Positions 11,356 to 23,000 of a stretch of DNA of 64,000 bases are shown here, piece after piece. This stretch comes from Desmodesmus armatus (lineage: Eukaryota > Chlorophyta > Chlorophyceae > Sphaeropleales > Scenedesmaceae). The notes under the pieces are model-generated. The model did no database searches, was not told the DNA's origin, and worked only from the letters and a program-made list of their open reading frames with translations. The stretch is taken from the NCBI GenBank assembly GCA_007449985.2, contig VIIQ02000005.1, positions 682,001 to 746,000 of the forward strand, written 5' to 3'. Position 1 is the first letter of the stretch. Each line of letters begins with the position of its first letter. A program made the translations under genes and the position numbers.

Positions 11356-13583
11356 TCAGAAATCCACCATGGCCTCCTCATCATATGTGCCCAAGAAGCT
11401 CTCGTTCAAGATCTGGCACACCACCTCGCCGCCCTCCTCCTCTGCTGGCTTGATCTCCAGCACACCCACGGGTGCGTTCAGCACCCCAGACGACATGCCC
11501 ACATCCACACGCCACACCTTGCCATCACACTCGCAGTTGACACCCCGCAGCTGCGGCGTGTGGCCCACCACCACCCGCTTGGCGCCAATGCGCGCCAGCG
11601 CCTGACCAACCATGTTGCAGGCGTGGAAGCGGTCGATGGGGTTGGCGTAGCTCTCCCGGCTGAGCTGCCTGTTCCACATCACGCTGTTGCCATCACCCAT
11701 GGCTAGGAAGGGCGGGGAAGCAAAGCCCTCGCCGTCTGGCAGGGCATCCCGCCGCATCCATGCTGCCACCTCTGCATTCATGCGCTCCAACCCGTAGTTG
11801 ACTGCAGCGGCAGCAGTGCAGGGGCGGAAGGCAGGGCGGGGAGCACAGGCAGCAAGGGAACGTTGATACAGCATGCCAAGAGTTGTGCCAGTCAAACTGG
11901 CTGCTGTGATTTGACCGCGCAGGGCCAGGGTGCCTGCATTGCATCATCCTGCACGCCTTCCTGCTGTAGCAGCAGTCTCAGTGAGCAGTGCCTTCAGTCC
12001 GTCATGCTGACTAAATGTACAAAGATGCCGCCGTTGCCCGCGTACCCTGCAGCACTTCCCCACGGGTGTGCCCGAGCCTGCTTACCATGCGTGGGCAGAA
12101 GGCCGCCATGTGCAAAGGCTGTCTCGTTCACCACCAGCACTGTGGGGTTACGACTGAGCTCCTTGGCAATGCGGCCGCCAGGCAGGTACAGCGCTGCACG
12201 TGCCTGAATGCAGCCCTCCCAGTTGCGCATGGCAACTTCACGAGGGATGCCAAACTCCTCAGCAGCCTCAATGAAGGCACCTGGGGTGACATACCTGACA
12301 GCAGGATATACAGGACAGCCCACGGCACAGCAGGTCAGCAAGTGCACACACAAACACAGAGGCACAGCTGCACACCCTGGCACAACTGCACACCCGCGTT
12401 GCGCTGGTGCCCTACCGATCCAGCTGCAGCAACAGTAAAGGTGCCATTCGACAAGGCACTGTACATGCATGCGGCCAGCCTCCTCAGCTGCTGCTCCACG
12501 GGGGTGCGGCTGCGGTGCTCGCTCACTGGCTGCTGAAAAAGGCCCGCTGCCCGCTGCAAAATAACCTGCAGGCCTGCCCACCTGAAGTCACCGCACACAT
12601 TCAAGCTTTCATGGTTGCCATTCAACATGTACACTGCACCGCCCTGCTTGCGCGCCTGTTTGTCAAGGTCCCTCAACAAACGCACGATGCCTGCGCAGGA
12701 TCCACAAGAGCCGACCAGCAGACAGAATTGAGGTATTGTGGGTACTTACAAGATCAATTGTGCAGCTAGCACGTGCTGACACTCGGGGGAGCAGTAACTG
12801 GTTTGCGATCTGACCTGAGCAGTAGACTGATTGCAACAGTGCTGTGCACACATGCACTGTGCTGCTGCTGATCACAACAGGCTTAACTTCAAGTCACAGG
12901 TGCCATGTCCGACACACCTATCTCACAGTCCCCTCTGTCCAGCACGTCCCCCAGTTGCACCACGACGGTGTCACCGCCAGTCCACACCAGCTTGCCACCC
13001 TCCTTCTCTGCAGCCACCCGAGCTAGCTGGAAAGCCTTCTTCGCTTTTTGCATGTCCCCATGCAGATCACCAACTGCAGGCACCACCAGAGGAGCAAAAC
13101 ATGAGTTGATCAGAAGGCTGTGCTTGCAGGCACCCCAGTGCTTCCACCAATCAGCAGCACCCAGCACTGAGCTGAACACACCAACAGCAGCAGCACCAGC
13201 ACTGGCCTAAAGCAGGCACAACCCTGCAGGCACTCACTCGCAATGATCCGACCAGTGGCTGTGACGTATGTTGGTGGATCTTCAAACGGCTCAACCCCGT
13301 CCTCAATGACCAGCTCGGAGGAGAGGCTGGTGATGGAGACCTCATGGTAAATGGCCGTGGCCGAGGCCTTGGCAATGTGCTGCCATGGTAGTTGTCCATA
13401 TAAAAGTGCTGTGCTAGCACCCAGCAGCTGCTGACGTCTGCTGCATTGCTGTGGATTTGCGTGCAAGTTGGTGCACTGGCTGTTCCGCAGCAAGCACGGA
13501 GAAGCAGTCCTTTGATGTCGGGGAACGATTGTATGGCCCGTGTGTAGGGTCTGCAAGCTGGAGAAAGCCATGCCGGAGCACAA
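11356..13583 (-). CDS. SLP1: Shewanella-like (SLP) PPP-family protein phosphatase, probably chloroplast
   Basis: Five exons (13238-13583, 12918-13073, 12582-12690, 12086-12294, 11356-11801) sum to 421 aa in frame. The PPP catalytic motifs are in order: GDLHGD, GDVLDRG, GNHE, FAHGG and VVGHTP, with the metal ligands Asp, His and Asn in place. The shape (GDFR after GNHE, the block WNRQLS, no PP1/PP2A C-terminal features) fits bacterial-like SLP phosphatases found in plants and algae. The N-terminal 90 residues are rich in Ser, Ala, Arg and Thr and start MCSGMAFSSLQTL, a plausible chloroplast transit peptide. Translation could start at 13583 or at the second Met at 13571. SLP1-type enzymes dephosphorylate Ser/Thr in plastids, but their substrates are largely unknown. 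A C-rich block that could form a G-quadruplex on the gene's sense strand lies about 280 bp upstream. Confidence 0.88.
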
Positions 13584-13852
13584 AAAAGTCCAGCGAAGGC
13601 GCTACACAAGGTTCGCCTGCAAGTGGAACTTCAAACGCATCTACAAGCGCTAAGGAAACGTATCAAATGGTCTTGCACCGAAATTCCGTCCGTGGTTCTT
13701 AGGGGGGGATCGGGTTTTGGTTCAGGGTTTGTGACTGAACCTGTCGGTTAACACTACCAGTTAAGCGGGGGGCATGACACACGCACCAATTCAACATGTT
13801 TCAGCCTACCTGACCTCTGACCTCGATGCAACACCCGCCCCCTGTCAAAGTA

Positions 13853-13874
13853 CCCCCTCCCCCCTCCCCGCCCC
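13853..13874 (-). promoter_or_regulatory. G-quadruplex-capable tract upstream of SLP
   Basis: Runs of five, six, four and four C separated by single bases appear on the plus strand. The minus strand, the sense strand of SLP, is therefore four G-runs with one-base loops. A regulatory role is inference. Confidence 0.4.
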
Positions 13875-14214
13875 GGGTTACACCCCCTCCCCTTGAAACA
13901 GTCCGATCCCCTTGACACAGTTGCAGTGCTGGGGAGCTACTCGCCTTGTTCAGTGAAGCAGAATACGCCCCACTGCATAAGCTGTCACCACCCGGCCCCT
14001 GTGCCAAGGCACCAATTAGACAAGCATGCTTGGATTGCTGCAAAACTTGGCCTACCGCAAACTGTGGCCCCACACACACGCAAGCCACTCATGCTGACAA
14101 GCTACCTGTTCCCCTCTTATGCCGCCTGATGTGCACGCGATTCACCCACACATCCCCGCCCACCAGCATGTGGTCACTCAAACTGGGTGGCCCCCAACCA
14201 AACCAGCAAAGATA

Positions 14215-14219
14215 TTACA
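14215..14219 (-). terminator. Candidate poly(A) signal TGTAA for FLVA
   Basis: TTACA on the plus strand lies about 800 bp past the FLVA stop. The distance is long, so the assignment is weak. Confidence 0.25.
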
Positions 14220-15013
14220 CAAACCACGCGGTCAACAATAGCACAGCTCACATTCAAAAGACGGCATAGTACATGAGCCACTCAGGGGCACACATGCAAA
14301 GCAGCACCTGCTTGGTTGCAATGGATACAGCAACCAGCAATGTGCCTTCCACAACAGCCAAAACTGGATGGGGCGGTTCTTGCAGCTCCCTCCTGGTATG
14401 CAACAACACGCAGTTCTCAACTCCTCAAAAAATGGTACAAGCCTTTTGTCAGCGCAATAGCACCAGCAACACACAGGTAACAAGCCGCCGCTGAAGTTGG
14501 CACAGCATGCACCTACGCGAGGCCCACACAAGCTGCTATCACAAAAGAAGTGTGGCAGGCGAACCCAGTGTACAAAAAGAGCACAGCCTTGCCGACTGCC
14601 CAGCACAGGACGCAGGCACCAACACCACCAAACATACCAACAATGCATGCTGACCCAACCGGCCCGTGGCACGAGTCCCTTCAAGGCAGTGGCATGAGTG
14701 TCAAAAAACCCTCTGCTTGGAAACCATCCACACAACGCAGTGGCCTGCAGACCAGCAATCCTCTCATGGCTTGGGCGGGTGTACCCGCACCATACCCAAA
14801 TGCTGCAATCACTCCTGTGACGCTCTCACTCCCTGGTGGCTGCGCATGACCTCACTCTGGTGCCGGTGCCTCACTCTCTGCTGTTACTGGGCAGCTGCCA
14901 GGAGGCCCGATTGCCCAACAGCCCATTGCCACCACGCTTGGGGTGCAGCAACTGTGCACAGCAGCCTCACCCTGCTGTAAGAGATGTAGTCAAGAGGTGG
15001 TGTGCTGCCCCCC

Positions 15014-18000
15014 TCAGTAGTGGTTGCCGGCCTTGCGGTGCATGACTGCCGTCAGCTCCTTGTCGTTCTGCAGCTGTCCGTCCTGCACGTAGCCATACAC
15101 CACCCAGTGGTCACCCGCCTCCATGCGGCTCACCTGCAGCGGCAACAGTTAGGAACACATCAATCAAATGTGCGTGTGATGCAGACGAGCCACCGTGACA
15201 AGTTGCGGGAGGGATGAGTGCGACATAACAGGGCGCAATTGCCGTTGCCTTCACAGGCAAAGGGTCGCTCCAGACTAGGCAAGGCGGCTGTGAGCAGAAC
15301 ATGGCTTTGTCTTGACCGAAATCAAACCAAACCACCCTAGCCAGGACTGACGCAGCTGAGAACTGCGTGCACAGGCCACCACCCTTGCACACACTTACCA
15401 CCGTGCAGTCCAGGATGGCGTTGGAGGTGTCCAGCACGGGTGTGCCGCTGATAGGGCTGGGGTGTGTCCTCAGATTGGCCAGCCGGTCTGCTCCCGGGTG
15501 AAGGGCTTGCTCATGATCTGCATGCAGGGCAGGACAGGGGTGACACAGCAACCAGGCACAGAGCATGCACAGTGGTGTCTTTGCAATGTGCAGTCTGTCA
15601 GCTGTGGCACAATGCAGCACACACAGGACTGCAACATACACACCAACATCATGTGTGATACTATGTAGCAGCTATAATCCCAGCTGAGCAGCAGTGGGCC
15701 CTGCCTGCAAACCACATCTCCCTTGAACATATAAGAAGGATTGCACCCCACTTGCCGAGCCGCAGCAGACAGTTGACACCTAACCCAACACCGACACTAG
15801 CCTTGCCGCCTTACCTTCCTGACCCTCTTTGCCTGTGACTCAGCCACCATGCTGATTGCAAAGGGGTTGCCAGGCATCAGCATGGTCTCCAGGGTGCGGC
15901 TCTTCCTGATGGACACCGTCACACCTGGTGGGTCAAACGAAGCCTGCAGCAACAAATGAAACATTTAACAAACACCACACATGGCTCAAGTGTTCAACAC
16001 GACCCGCAACACCAACATCAGACTGTCCTTGTGAGATGAACTGGCTGGCTGCAAGTCATATGTCAACTTTGCCAGAAGCAGCCATAGCACCTGTAGAAGT
16101 CTGCCGACAACACATTCAGCACACATGCGGCCAGTGCAGGCAGCGCTTCTCTCTCTCCCACTCATCGTCTGCCTGTGTGCCAAGCGGAGCCTGCATTGCT
16201 GGTTGGCAAACCGCAGCACAGCTCTCACAAGCCCTTACATGGTGCGCTGTACCCCATGCCGCCTGAGCCCCCGGTGCAGCCTCACCTGTGATACCCAGCT
16301 TGCCAACATGCCTGTGGCATAGTCCTCATCCTTTGCCGTGACCACACACAGCGAGCTGACCACCCGCCCCATGGCCAGCTGTGGGCCACTGGCTGTGACT
16401 GCTGCCATGCTGCCCATGGTGCCCTGCTCCTTGGTCTTCTGCCTGCGCTTCACCTTGACGGCCAGGGCAGTGCCAGACTGCTCACAGGTGGACAGGTCCT
16501 GGGGCAGGCAGTGATACGTGACAGCAGGCAGGTCAAGGCGGGCACACGAAGGGAGGGACGCCTGATGTCAGCACACAGGCGCAACATGATGAGAGCAGTG
16601 AAAAAAAGCACGTCGACGGTGCAGTGAGATTGCACTGGAACTGCATACTGCCGCACAAGGTGCACCATGTTACAGTGGTGTGAGCAGGTTGCACTGCTTG
16701 CCGAGCCGCCCATCAGACTGACCACCATGCCTGTCACCCATTGACATGTGCTGATTGCGCCAGAGGGCCCTACCTTGGGTGTTGGCTTGAATTTGACCTT
16801 GATTGGGTCGTACGCAAAGCTGTAGCCACCATCCTTCAGCTTGCCCTCCATCTCATCCACAGCCTCACCGGACCAGCCAAAGCTGCCAAACACACCGCAA
16901 GGCAGCTCACGCGCGTTGCCCTGGCGCAGGATGGAGCCCAGGGCCAACTGCAGGCAGCCAGTGGGGATGTGGTAGCAACACAGCAAATGTTTGCAGCAAC
17001 ACAGCAAAGAGTGGGTGCAGCCGATCGCAACCCTGTGGACCATGTGATGCCGGTGTGCCATGCCCGCCATGCAGTAGGGGAGCATGAGCCTACATACGGT
17101 GCTGTAACAGGACTTGGCGGCCATGAAGGCAGGGCGGGGGTGAAGCTGAATGCCCTTGTGCATAATGCCCGCCACACGCAGCATGCCAACTGGCAACTAG
17201 AAGTGACACCCATGTCGGCCTTCTGGCCTGTGTACTGACAATTTCTGAATGGATGCAGGGCATCACACGCCACGGTGCAAAGTGCCCTGCAGGCCAAGCC
17301 AAGGTGAGGGAACTGCATTGTGAAGCTGTGTTATGTCTGTACGCACCTGCACAGGAGTGGGCATGTGGCCGCCCAGTGTGGGGCTGCCGATGCTGAAGCC
17401 ATCAGACTCCTTGACTGCCTTGACCACATCATCCAGCGAGGCCAGCTCCAGGTTGAGTGTGTCCACTGCAACACCAGCCTTCACCACGCCCCTGCTGATC
17501 GCCTGGGCCAGGGCAGCGGTGTTGCCATAGGCGCTGGCATACATCACCAGCACCTTGCTGGCCTTGGCCTTGTCAAGCTGTGAGGCAGCAAGCAAGCGCG
17601 CGGCAGCAGCACAGGGTTTGGATCAACCTACTTGCAGCAGGGTGCCAAGCACTAGCACAGGGTATGGCTGAAGGCTAATCAGTGCCACCAACCCCGTATC
17701 GCCCGTTGGACGCGAAACCGGTAGTTGGAACCCCCGCTGAGCATCCATTCCAAGTGGCCAGCCGCACCTGGCTGGATCCGTGGCTGCCACCCGGCCCACA
17801 GCAGCCCACCATTTGGACCTGGCTCCCAGCAGGACAAAAGCCCCACCCACCAGCCACAAAGCACAAAGAGGCAGCAAGCACGGCAATGCAAGGCAGAAAC
17901 TCGTCAAGCAAGCGGCAGGCTCACCTGGTCCTGTGTCCAGCTCCTGTACTCAGCAGCCAGGTTGGACAAGCTGGTGCGAATAACGGGGCCGTGCTGGGGT

Positions 18001-20720
18001 GCCAGCGCATACGCAAACAGCCGCGCTGCCGAGCTCTTTGCCGGCGCCTTGGCCACCTCCTTGCTGCCACGAGTCATCTCTGACACCATGGCTGACCACG
18101 AGCTGATGACAGAAGATATGAACTTTGAGGGTGTATCCATGGATGCGCGTGGGGTGGCTGTCACTGGCAGCTTCTCCAGGGCAGACTGGGTCTGTGAGGC
18201 GGTGGGGGCCAGCATGCACTCAAAGAAGTAGCGCCAGTGGTCGCCGTAGGTGTCCCAACCGCCCACGTCAAAGGCGTTGTCCTTGGCCTGCAGGGGATGC
18301 GACAGCGGGCGAGGGACGTGAGGCAGGAGGAGAGGGCGCCTGATTGAAATCAAGGGGGCTGGATGGAGCGCCTGCGTGTGGCTTCTGGGAGAAGGTGGAT
18401 TGAACTCTGCTTACATGAATGTACCAGTGGTGACCAGAAGTTTGCTGTGCACGAGGCAACACCTACTGGAGGGCTTTGTGCCCATGGGCAACCGTAGCGC
18501 TTGCCCACCGGGTGAATGCACCACCCCCAGGCAGCAAACATGACCACCTGCTGCAAACCGGAGTCTTCTGAAACGTTACCTTATCTGAGACACTACTACT
18601 GCCCTATGAACTGGAATTTGCTGCTGAGAGGGGCTGTCAGACGCGGCCTTGATCCTTCAATTCTTCAAAGAAGTCTGGGCTATCAGTTGGCAGTACCAGC
18701 AACATGCTTGGCTGCTGCCACCACGCCCTGCGAGTGACCTCACCTTGCTGTTGAGCAGGCCCGGTGCCACATGTGCACTGAAGAACTTGCTGGTGAACAC
18801 CACCTTGCTGGCGGGGTCGATCACACACATGGCATCAGGCCAGCGGGGCGTGGGTGTCAGCACGGCTGTCATGCTGTAGCTGTCAGTGATGGGGATGGTG
18901 CCCTCAGCCTTGGGCACAACCCACTCAATGGCAGGGCCAGCGGCATCCAACACATCTGCAGAACAACAATACACAGCAACGACACACAGTCGGCACCAGC
19001 AGTCCATGTGCACAGACATGAGACTGCACTGCAGGTGCATGGCGCCACTGCAAGTTACGGCACATGCGCCCACTGCAGCATGAACATGATGTTGCCAGCC
19101 CACAGCATGTGGTCGTTCAGCAAGTCTTGCCCCAGCAGCGAGACGCTGTACCATAGCGTGCAAGCTATGATTACTGTCTCTATCCTGGTGCACGTTCTCA
19201 TGGGTTACAGGCATGGGTTGCACGTGTGCAGTTGAGTAGTCAAGCAGTCTATCGCCATCCTCAGTCTGTGTAGAGTAAATGGCAGCTGCCCCCGCCCCCA
19301 CCTGCCAGGCCCTTCTGCAGTGCCACCTTGGCTGGGTTTGTGACCACCAGCTTGAGGGGCTTGCCAGCAGGGCGGCCGGCCACTGCTGCCTCCAGCACAG
19401 CCTTGAGGGTGGGGAAGCGGTTGGGGCCCAAGTGGGTGATGATGATGTGGGTCAGCTGGTTGGGTGCGACCTCCTGGCTCAGCACAGGCACTGGTGGCAG
19501 GCGATACCCAGGCAGCAGCAGCAGCAGCAGCAGAGTGGTGTGAGGGACTCCATGTATTGCCGTTGATGAGTTCTACAGGTTGGCTCCTGCTGCTTCCAGC
19601 ATCAATGCTGAGGGTGCTCTCAACCAAAAAGAGCTCGCAAGGTCCCACATGGGGAGTGTACGTGTGCCTGCACTCTGCCTGTCAACAGTGTTGGGGAAAG
19701 CTGCGGTGGGGTTCAGCATGCAGCTGTGCAGGGTGCTGTATAGTGATGGCAGTAGTGGTGCTGGTGTGACTCACGAAACGCATCTGAGAAGACCTTGAAA
19801 GGCACATCAATTAGTACATTGTACTTCTGGCCGTTGCCACCCTGCAGACACAACACACAGGGGTTGAACTACGCACTGACAAGTGATATGAACACACCCC
19901 TGCTTCTTCCCCATTGCCTGCCTGACAACAGCTGTACGGACCCTGCAACAGCTAGGAACCCATTTAGTAATTGGCCTTGAAGGGCCCCAAGAACACAAGC
20001 GATGGGTGCCTTAGCAGCTGCTGTGCCTGGTTGTCTACTCACACTCAGCAGGTAGCTATTCTCGCTTGTGCCCTTCTTCAGGCTGTACTCCACTTCGTAC
20101 TTGAGGCGCTCATTGCACACGCCACGCAGGCACTTCACACCATTGGTCACCGGCAGGCACACCACACCCTCGATGTTGATCTTGGGGTCGGGGGGTGGTG
20201 TGGGCTGTAGGACAGAGTCAAACGCAAACGGAGGATATGTGTCATCTGGGTGGAGGTCAGGTGTGCACGGCTATGTGTTGCATGCACACACCAGCCAAGG
20301 CACCATGCTGCATTGAAACTGCTACTGCAATTAGCCAAGGCTAGCCGCGGGCAGCTGTAATACAAGAAACTTGGCAGGAGCGGAGAGATTTGCTGCAGAA
20401 CGACGATGCAGCAAATGTATGCAGGCCTGGCCATGCCCAGGATCACCCCGTATGCGCATCACACTGTACTGTTGTACCTGAGGGATGCCGATTTCGGACT
20501 GCAGCACGCCAGTTGCTGCTGCCTGCGCCAAGATCCTGCAGGTCTGGCGGTTCCTGATCGGCTGAAAAGCCGTCACAGCTGCTGCCTGCTGCAATGGCTG
20601 CCTGGGGGCCCTGGCATGCACACGCCTGGCAGTGGGGACCCTGTGCACTGTTGGTGGGATGGAGTGGGAGGGCGCACATCTGCACCTCCCGACATCAGAA
20701 AGCTGTCCTAGAGGGGTCAT
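15014..20720 (-). CDS. FLVA: Flavodiiron protein of the FLVA type, chloroplast O2 photoreduction
   Basis: Twelve exons: 20478-20720, 20043-20204, 19775-19841, 19302-19490, 18744-18955, 17925-18287, 17347-17577, 16774-16947, 16286-16498, 15815-15943, 15399-15517 and 15014-15133 (about 740 aa). An 80-residue Arg/Ala/Gln-rich transit peptide is followed by a lactamase-like domain, a flavodoxin domain (VLVMYASAYGNTAALAQAI, then GVFGSFGWSGEAVD) and a flavin-reductase domain (SFDPPGVTVSI, ending TAVMHRKAGNHY). Photosynthetic FLV heterodimers pass electrons from PSI to O2 without making ROS. The canonical diiron ligand block HxExDH is replaced by HLGPNR, as expected for Flv1/FLVA-type subunits. Exon 11 is 119 nt and leaves the frame one base short. 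An in-frame alternative acceptor at 15509 would shorten it to 111 nt. The gene is head to head with LSM1. Confidence 0.88.
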
Positions 20721-21212
20721 GACCAGCGCGTGACCACTGGATTGTGGCTGTGTGTGTTGGTGGATCCGTGTTGGTGTTGGTGTCGGTGGTGAAAGTCGTG
20801 ATCAGGCGTCGTTAATGCAGGAGGAGCCGAGCCTGAGCGAGGCTTGAGGTAACAACCAGCCGTTGCAACTGCTCTGAATTCCCCTCCTTCGCCTTAGACC
20901 TCCGACAACCGACAGGTTGTCCATGTGTGACCCCTCACACACACACAACCACCGAACGAACAGAATGATTTTGCTCTCCCCTCCTACTTCTCTGTATCAA
21001 GTCTGGTTCTGCTTCAGCTGCCCTACATCTTGCTTCATTGCCTCCACCCCAGAAACACAGCAGCCTGCCATCCCTGCACAACAGCTGCTGTGCACACCCA
21101 ACCACCGCACGCAGTAGCAGGTTGCCGAGTTGTCAGGTCACACACCACGAGGCCGATGATACCAGACAGTTTGGATCACCAGGCGCTCAGCTAGGCACCC
21201 TTCCAGCACAAT
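20721..21212. promoter_or_regulatory. Divergent promoter region FLVA / LSM1
   Basis: About 490 bp separate the two start codons. No intervening exon was recognised and no clear TATA box seen. A CA-rich stretch lies near 20935-20955. Confidence 0.4.
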
Positions 21213-21789
21213 ATGGAGTACCCGCCACCAGGCACAGCGCTGGTAGAAGAGCTTGACCAGAAGCTCCTGGTACAGCTCAGGGATGGGCGCAAGATCATCG
21301 GCGTCCTGCGCTCCTTCGATCAGTTCGCAAACCTAGTTCTGGAGCATGCAGTAGAGCGCATCATAGTTGGTAACCTGTTCTGTGACATCCCGCTGGGCAT
21401 CTATGTGCTTCGGGGTGAGAACCTGGTGCTGATGGGGCAGGTGGACCCTGCCAAGGAGGTGCCGCCAGGCCTGACAGCAGTCACAGAGCCCGAGATACGG
21501 CAAGCAGTGCGTGCTGAGAAGGAGGCAGCACGCCTAAAAGGCAGCATGCTGGCGCGCTTTGACTTCCTGGTGGGTGCTGCTGCGGCTGCAGTGGGTGGAG
21601 TACACTGCGGCGATCTGCTGGCTTGCGTTGCAGCAGACTGGACGCTGTTGGGTGTGATACAATGCCGCAGCACCCAAACTTTGTCGCTGACCTACAGATG
21701 TTCAGCATGGCAGGGTTGCAGCTGTGGATTGGTGCGCCCAGTGCCCTGAGCTTCTCTTTTGATGTTGCCCACCGCAGGACTTGGACTGA
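21213..21789 (+). CDS. LSM1: LSM1, subunit of the Lsm1-7 mRNA decapping activator
   Basis: Exon 21213-21569 encodes 119 residues. A 12-nt last exon at 21778-21789 adds DLD and the stop, for 122 aa. Sm1 and Sm2 motifs are clear: LLVQLRDGRKIIGVLRSFDQ and then IPLGIYVLRGENLVLMGQ. The tail with charged helix RAEKEAARLKGSM and the C-terminal FDFLDLD matches plant LSM1 proteins, which end in a similar acidic triplet. LSM1 defines the cytoplasmic Lsm1-7 ring that binds 3' ends of deadenylated mRNA and, with Pat1, promotes decapping. Without the micro-exon the reading frame would run on into unrelated intron sequence, so the splice model is well supported. Confidence 0.95.
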
Positions 21790-23000
21790 TTGCTGTGGGG
21801 CTGCAAAGCATCAGCTGCTCAGCACTCAACAGCCGGAGCTATACATGACCCCACTGGACTGCAGAGCAGAGGGGGTGGGCATGCGTGAACCTTAAGCAGA
21901 GCTGAATCCACAATGCACGACAGTGTGCAGTTGCCGGCGGCACACGGGGCCAGGGGATGCTATGTCCCTGACTGAGGGGCTGCTGCTGCAGCTACAGAAG
22001 GCAGCTCCAGCCTGCAATGGGGTGGCTGCTGTAGCAACGCAGTTGGCAAGCCTGCTTGAGTGCCTGCATCGGCAGCAGTCAGGCAGGTAGCCAGGAATTT
22101 TTGCCTGGCGCGGCAGCAAGTTGCCGCAGTCGGGTGGTTACATTTCACTATCCTCAGCAGTGTCGGCGAGTGTTAGGGCACAGTGATGTGCTTGATATGT
22201 TGCTTGGCAACTTCATGGATAAGTGCTCTGCTTTGACATTGTACTGAGGCCATTGTTCTGTGGCACTGGACTTTTGGACTGTTATGGTGGCTGGTGCCCC
22301 AAGTCTGTGTATGTGACAGCTGGCCTCAAGTTTATCACGTACAAGTGTCTATTGCATGCTGCCTGTATCAGTGAACTCATTCCAGCCACCCATCAATCTT
22401 AGGAGCAGAGCAGTCAGTCAACTGGTGTGCATGATACTGAGGTCATACCAGCCCAGAAACTCTCAGTGCTGTGCTCGAGCGCAGCGCACACCGCATGGTA
22501 CGTCAACAATCTCTCCTTGCTGCATCCGGGAAATGTCCGTCTTGAACACAAGGAAGGGAATACACCCACGTATTGCATTCCACAAGCAGCAGCAGTCTGG
22601 CTTTACAACTGATCTGGGCAGCCAGAAAGGAGGCAGTGGCACTAGGTGGCTCTCTGTGTGGCGCTCTGTCACAACATGGCGTAGACACACAATGTACGGC
22701 AGCAGCCGTGCGCGGCATGCCACTTGACAGGCAAGACGGTGGCAAGGTAACCATGACTTGTGGTGGTCACACTGACAGCATGACAGTGACAGAAAATGAA
22801 TATGTCCCCCAGCAACACTGACAGCTGGGACAAGCCCAAGGTTTGAAATGAAGAGCAACCCGCAGAGCACCAAACAACGCATTGGAGCACACACCATGAT
22901 GATGAGTCATGCAGCTCAGCTGTCAAGCTGAAAGCCGACCAGTTATTGCAACCTGCTGCCATTTGCAGCACTGGTCCCAAGCAGCCATCGCCCACACTAA
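21790..23000. other. Convergent intergenic region LSM1 / Cys-rich lumen gene
   Basis: This 1.2-kb stretch lies between two convergent genes and should hold both 3' UTRs. Short open frames are present, but none shows family similarity or splice-supported structure. Confidence 0.45.

Larger units (their letters stand above)
13584..15013. other. Intergenic, SLP promoter and FLVA 3' UTR
   Basis: No coding exon was supported. The region holds a strong C-rich tract at 13853-13874 (four C runs in a row), near the SLP start, and TTACA (minus-strand TGTAA) at 14215-14219, a candidate FLVA poly(A) signal. Confidence 0.45.

Noticed and set aside
10566..11453. Long plus-strand open frame of 295 codons
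   Set aside because: Composition is low-complexity, it overlaps the antisense strand of the well-supported phosphatase exon, and it shows no family motif.
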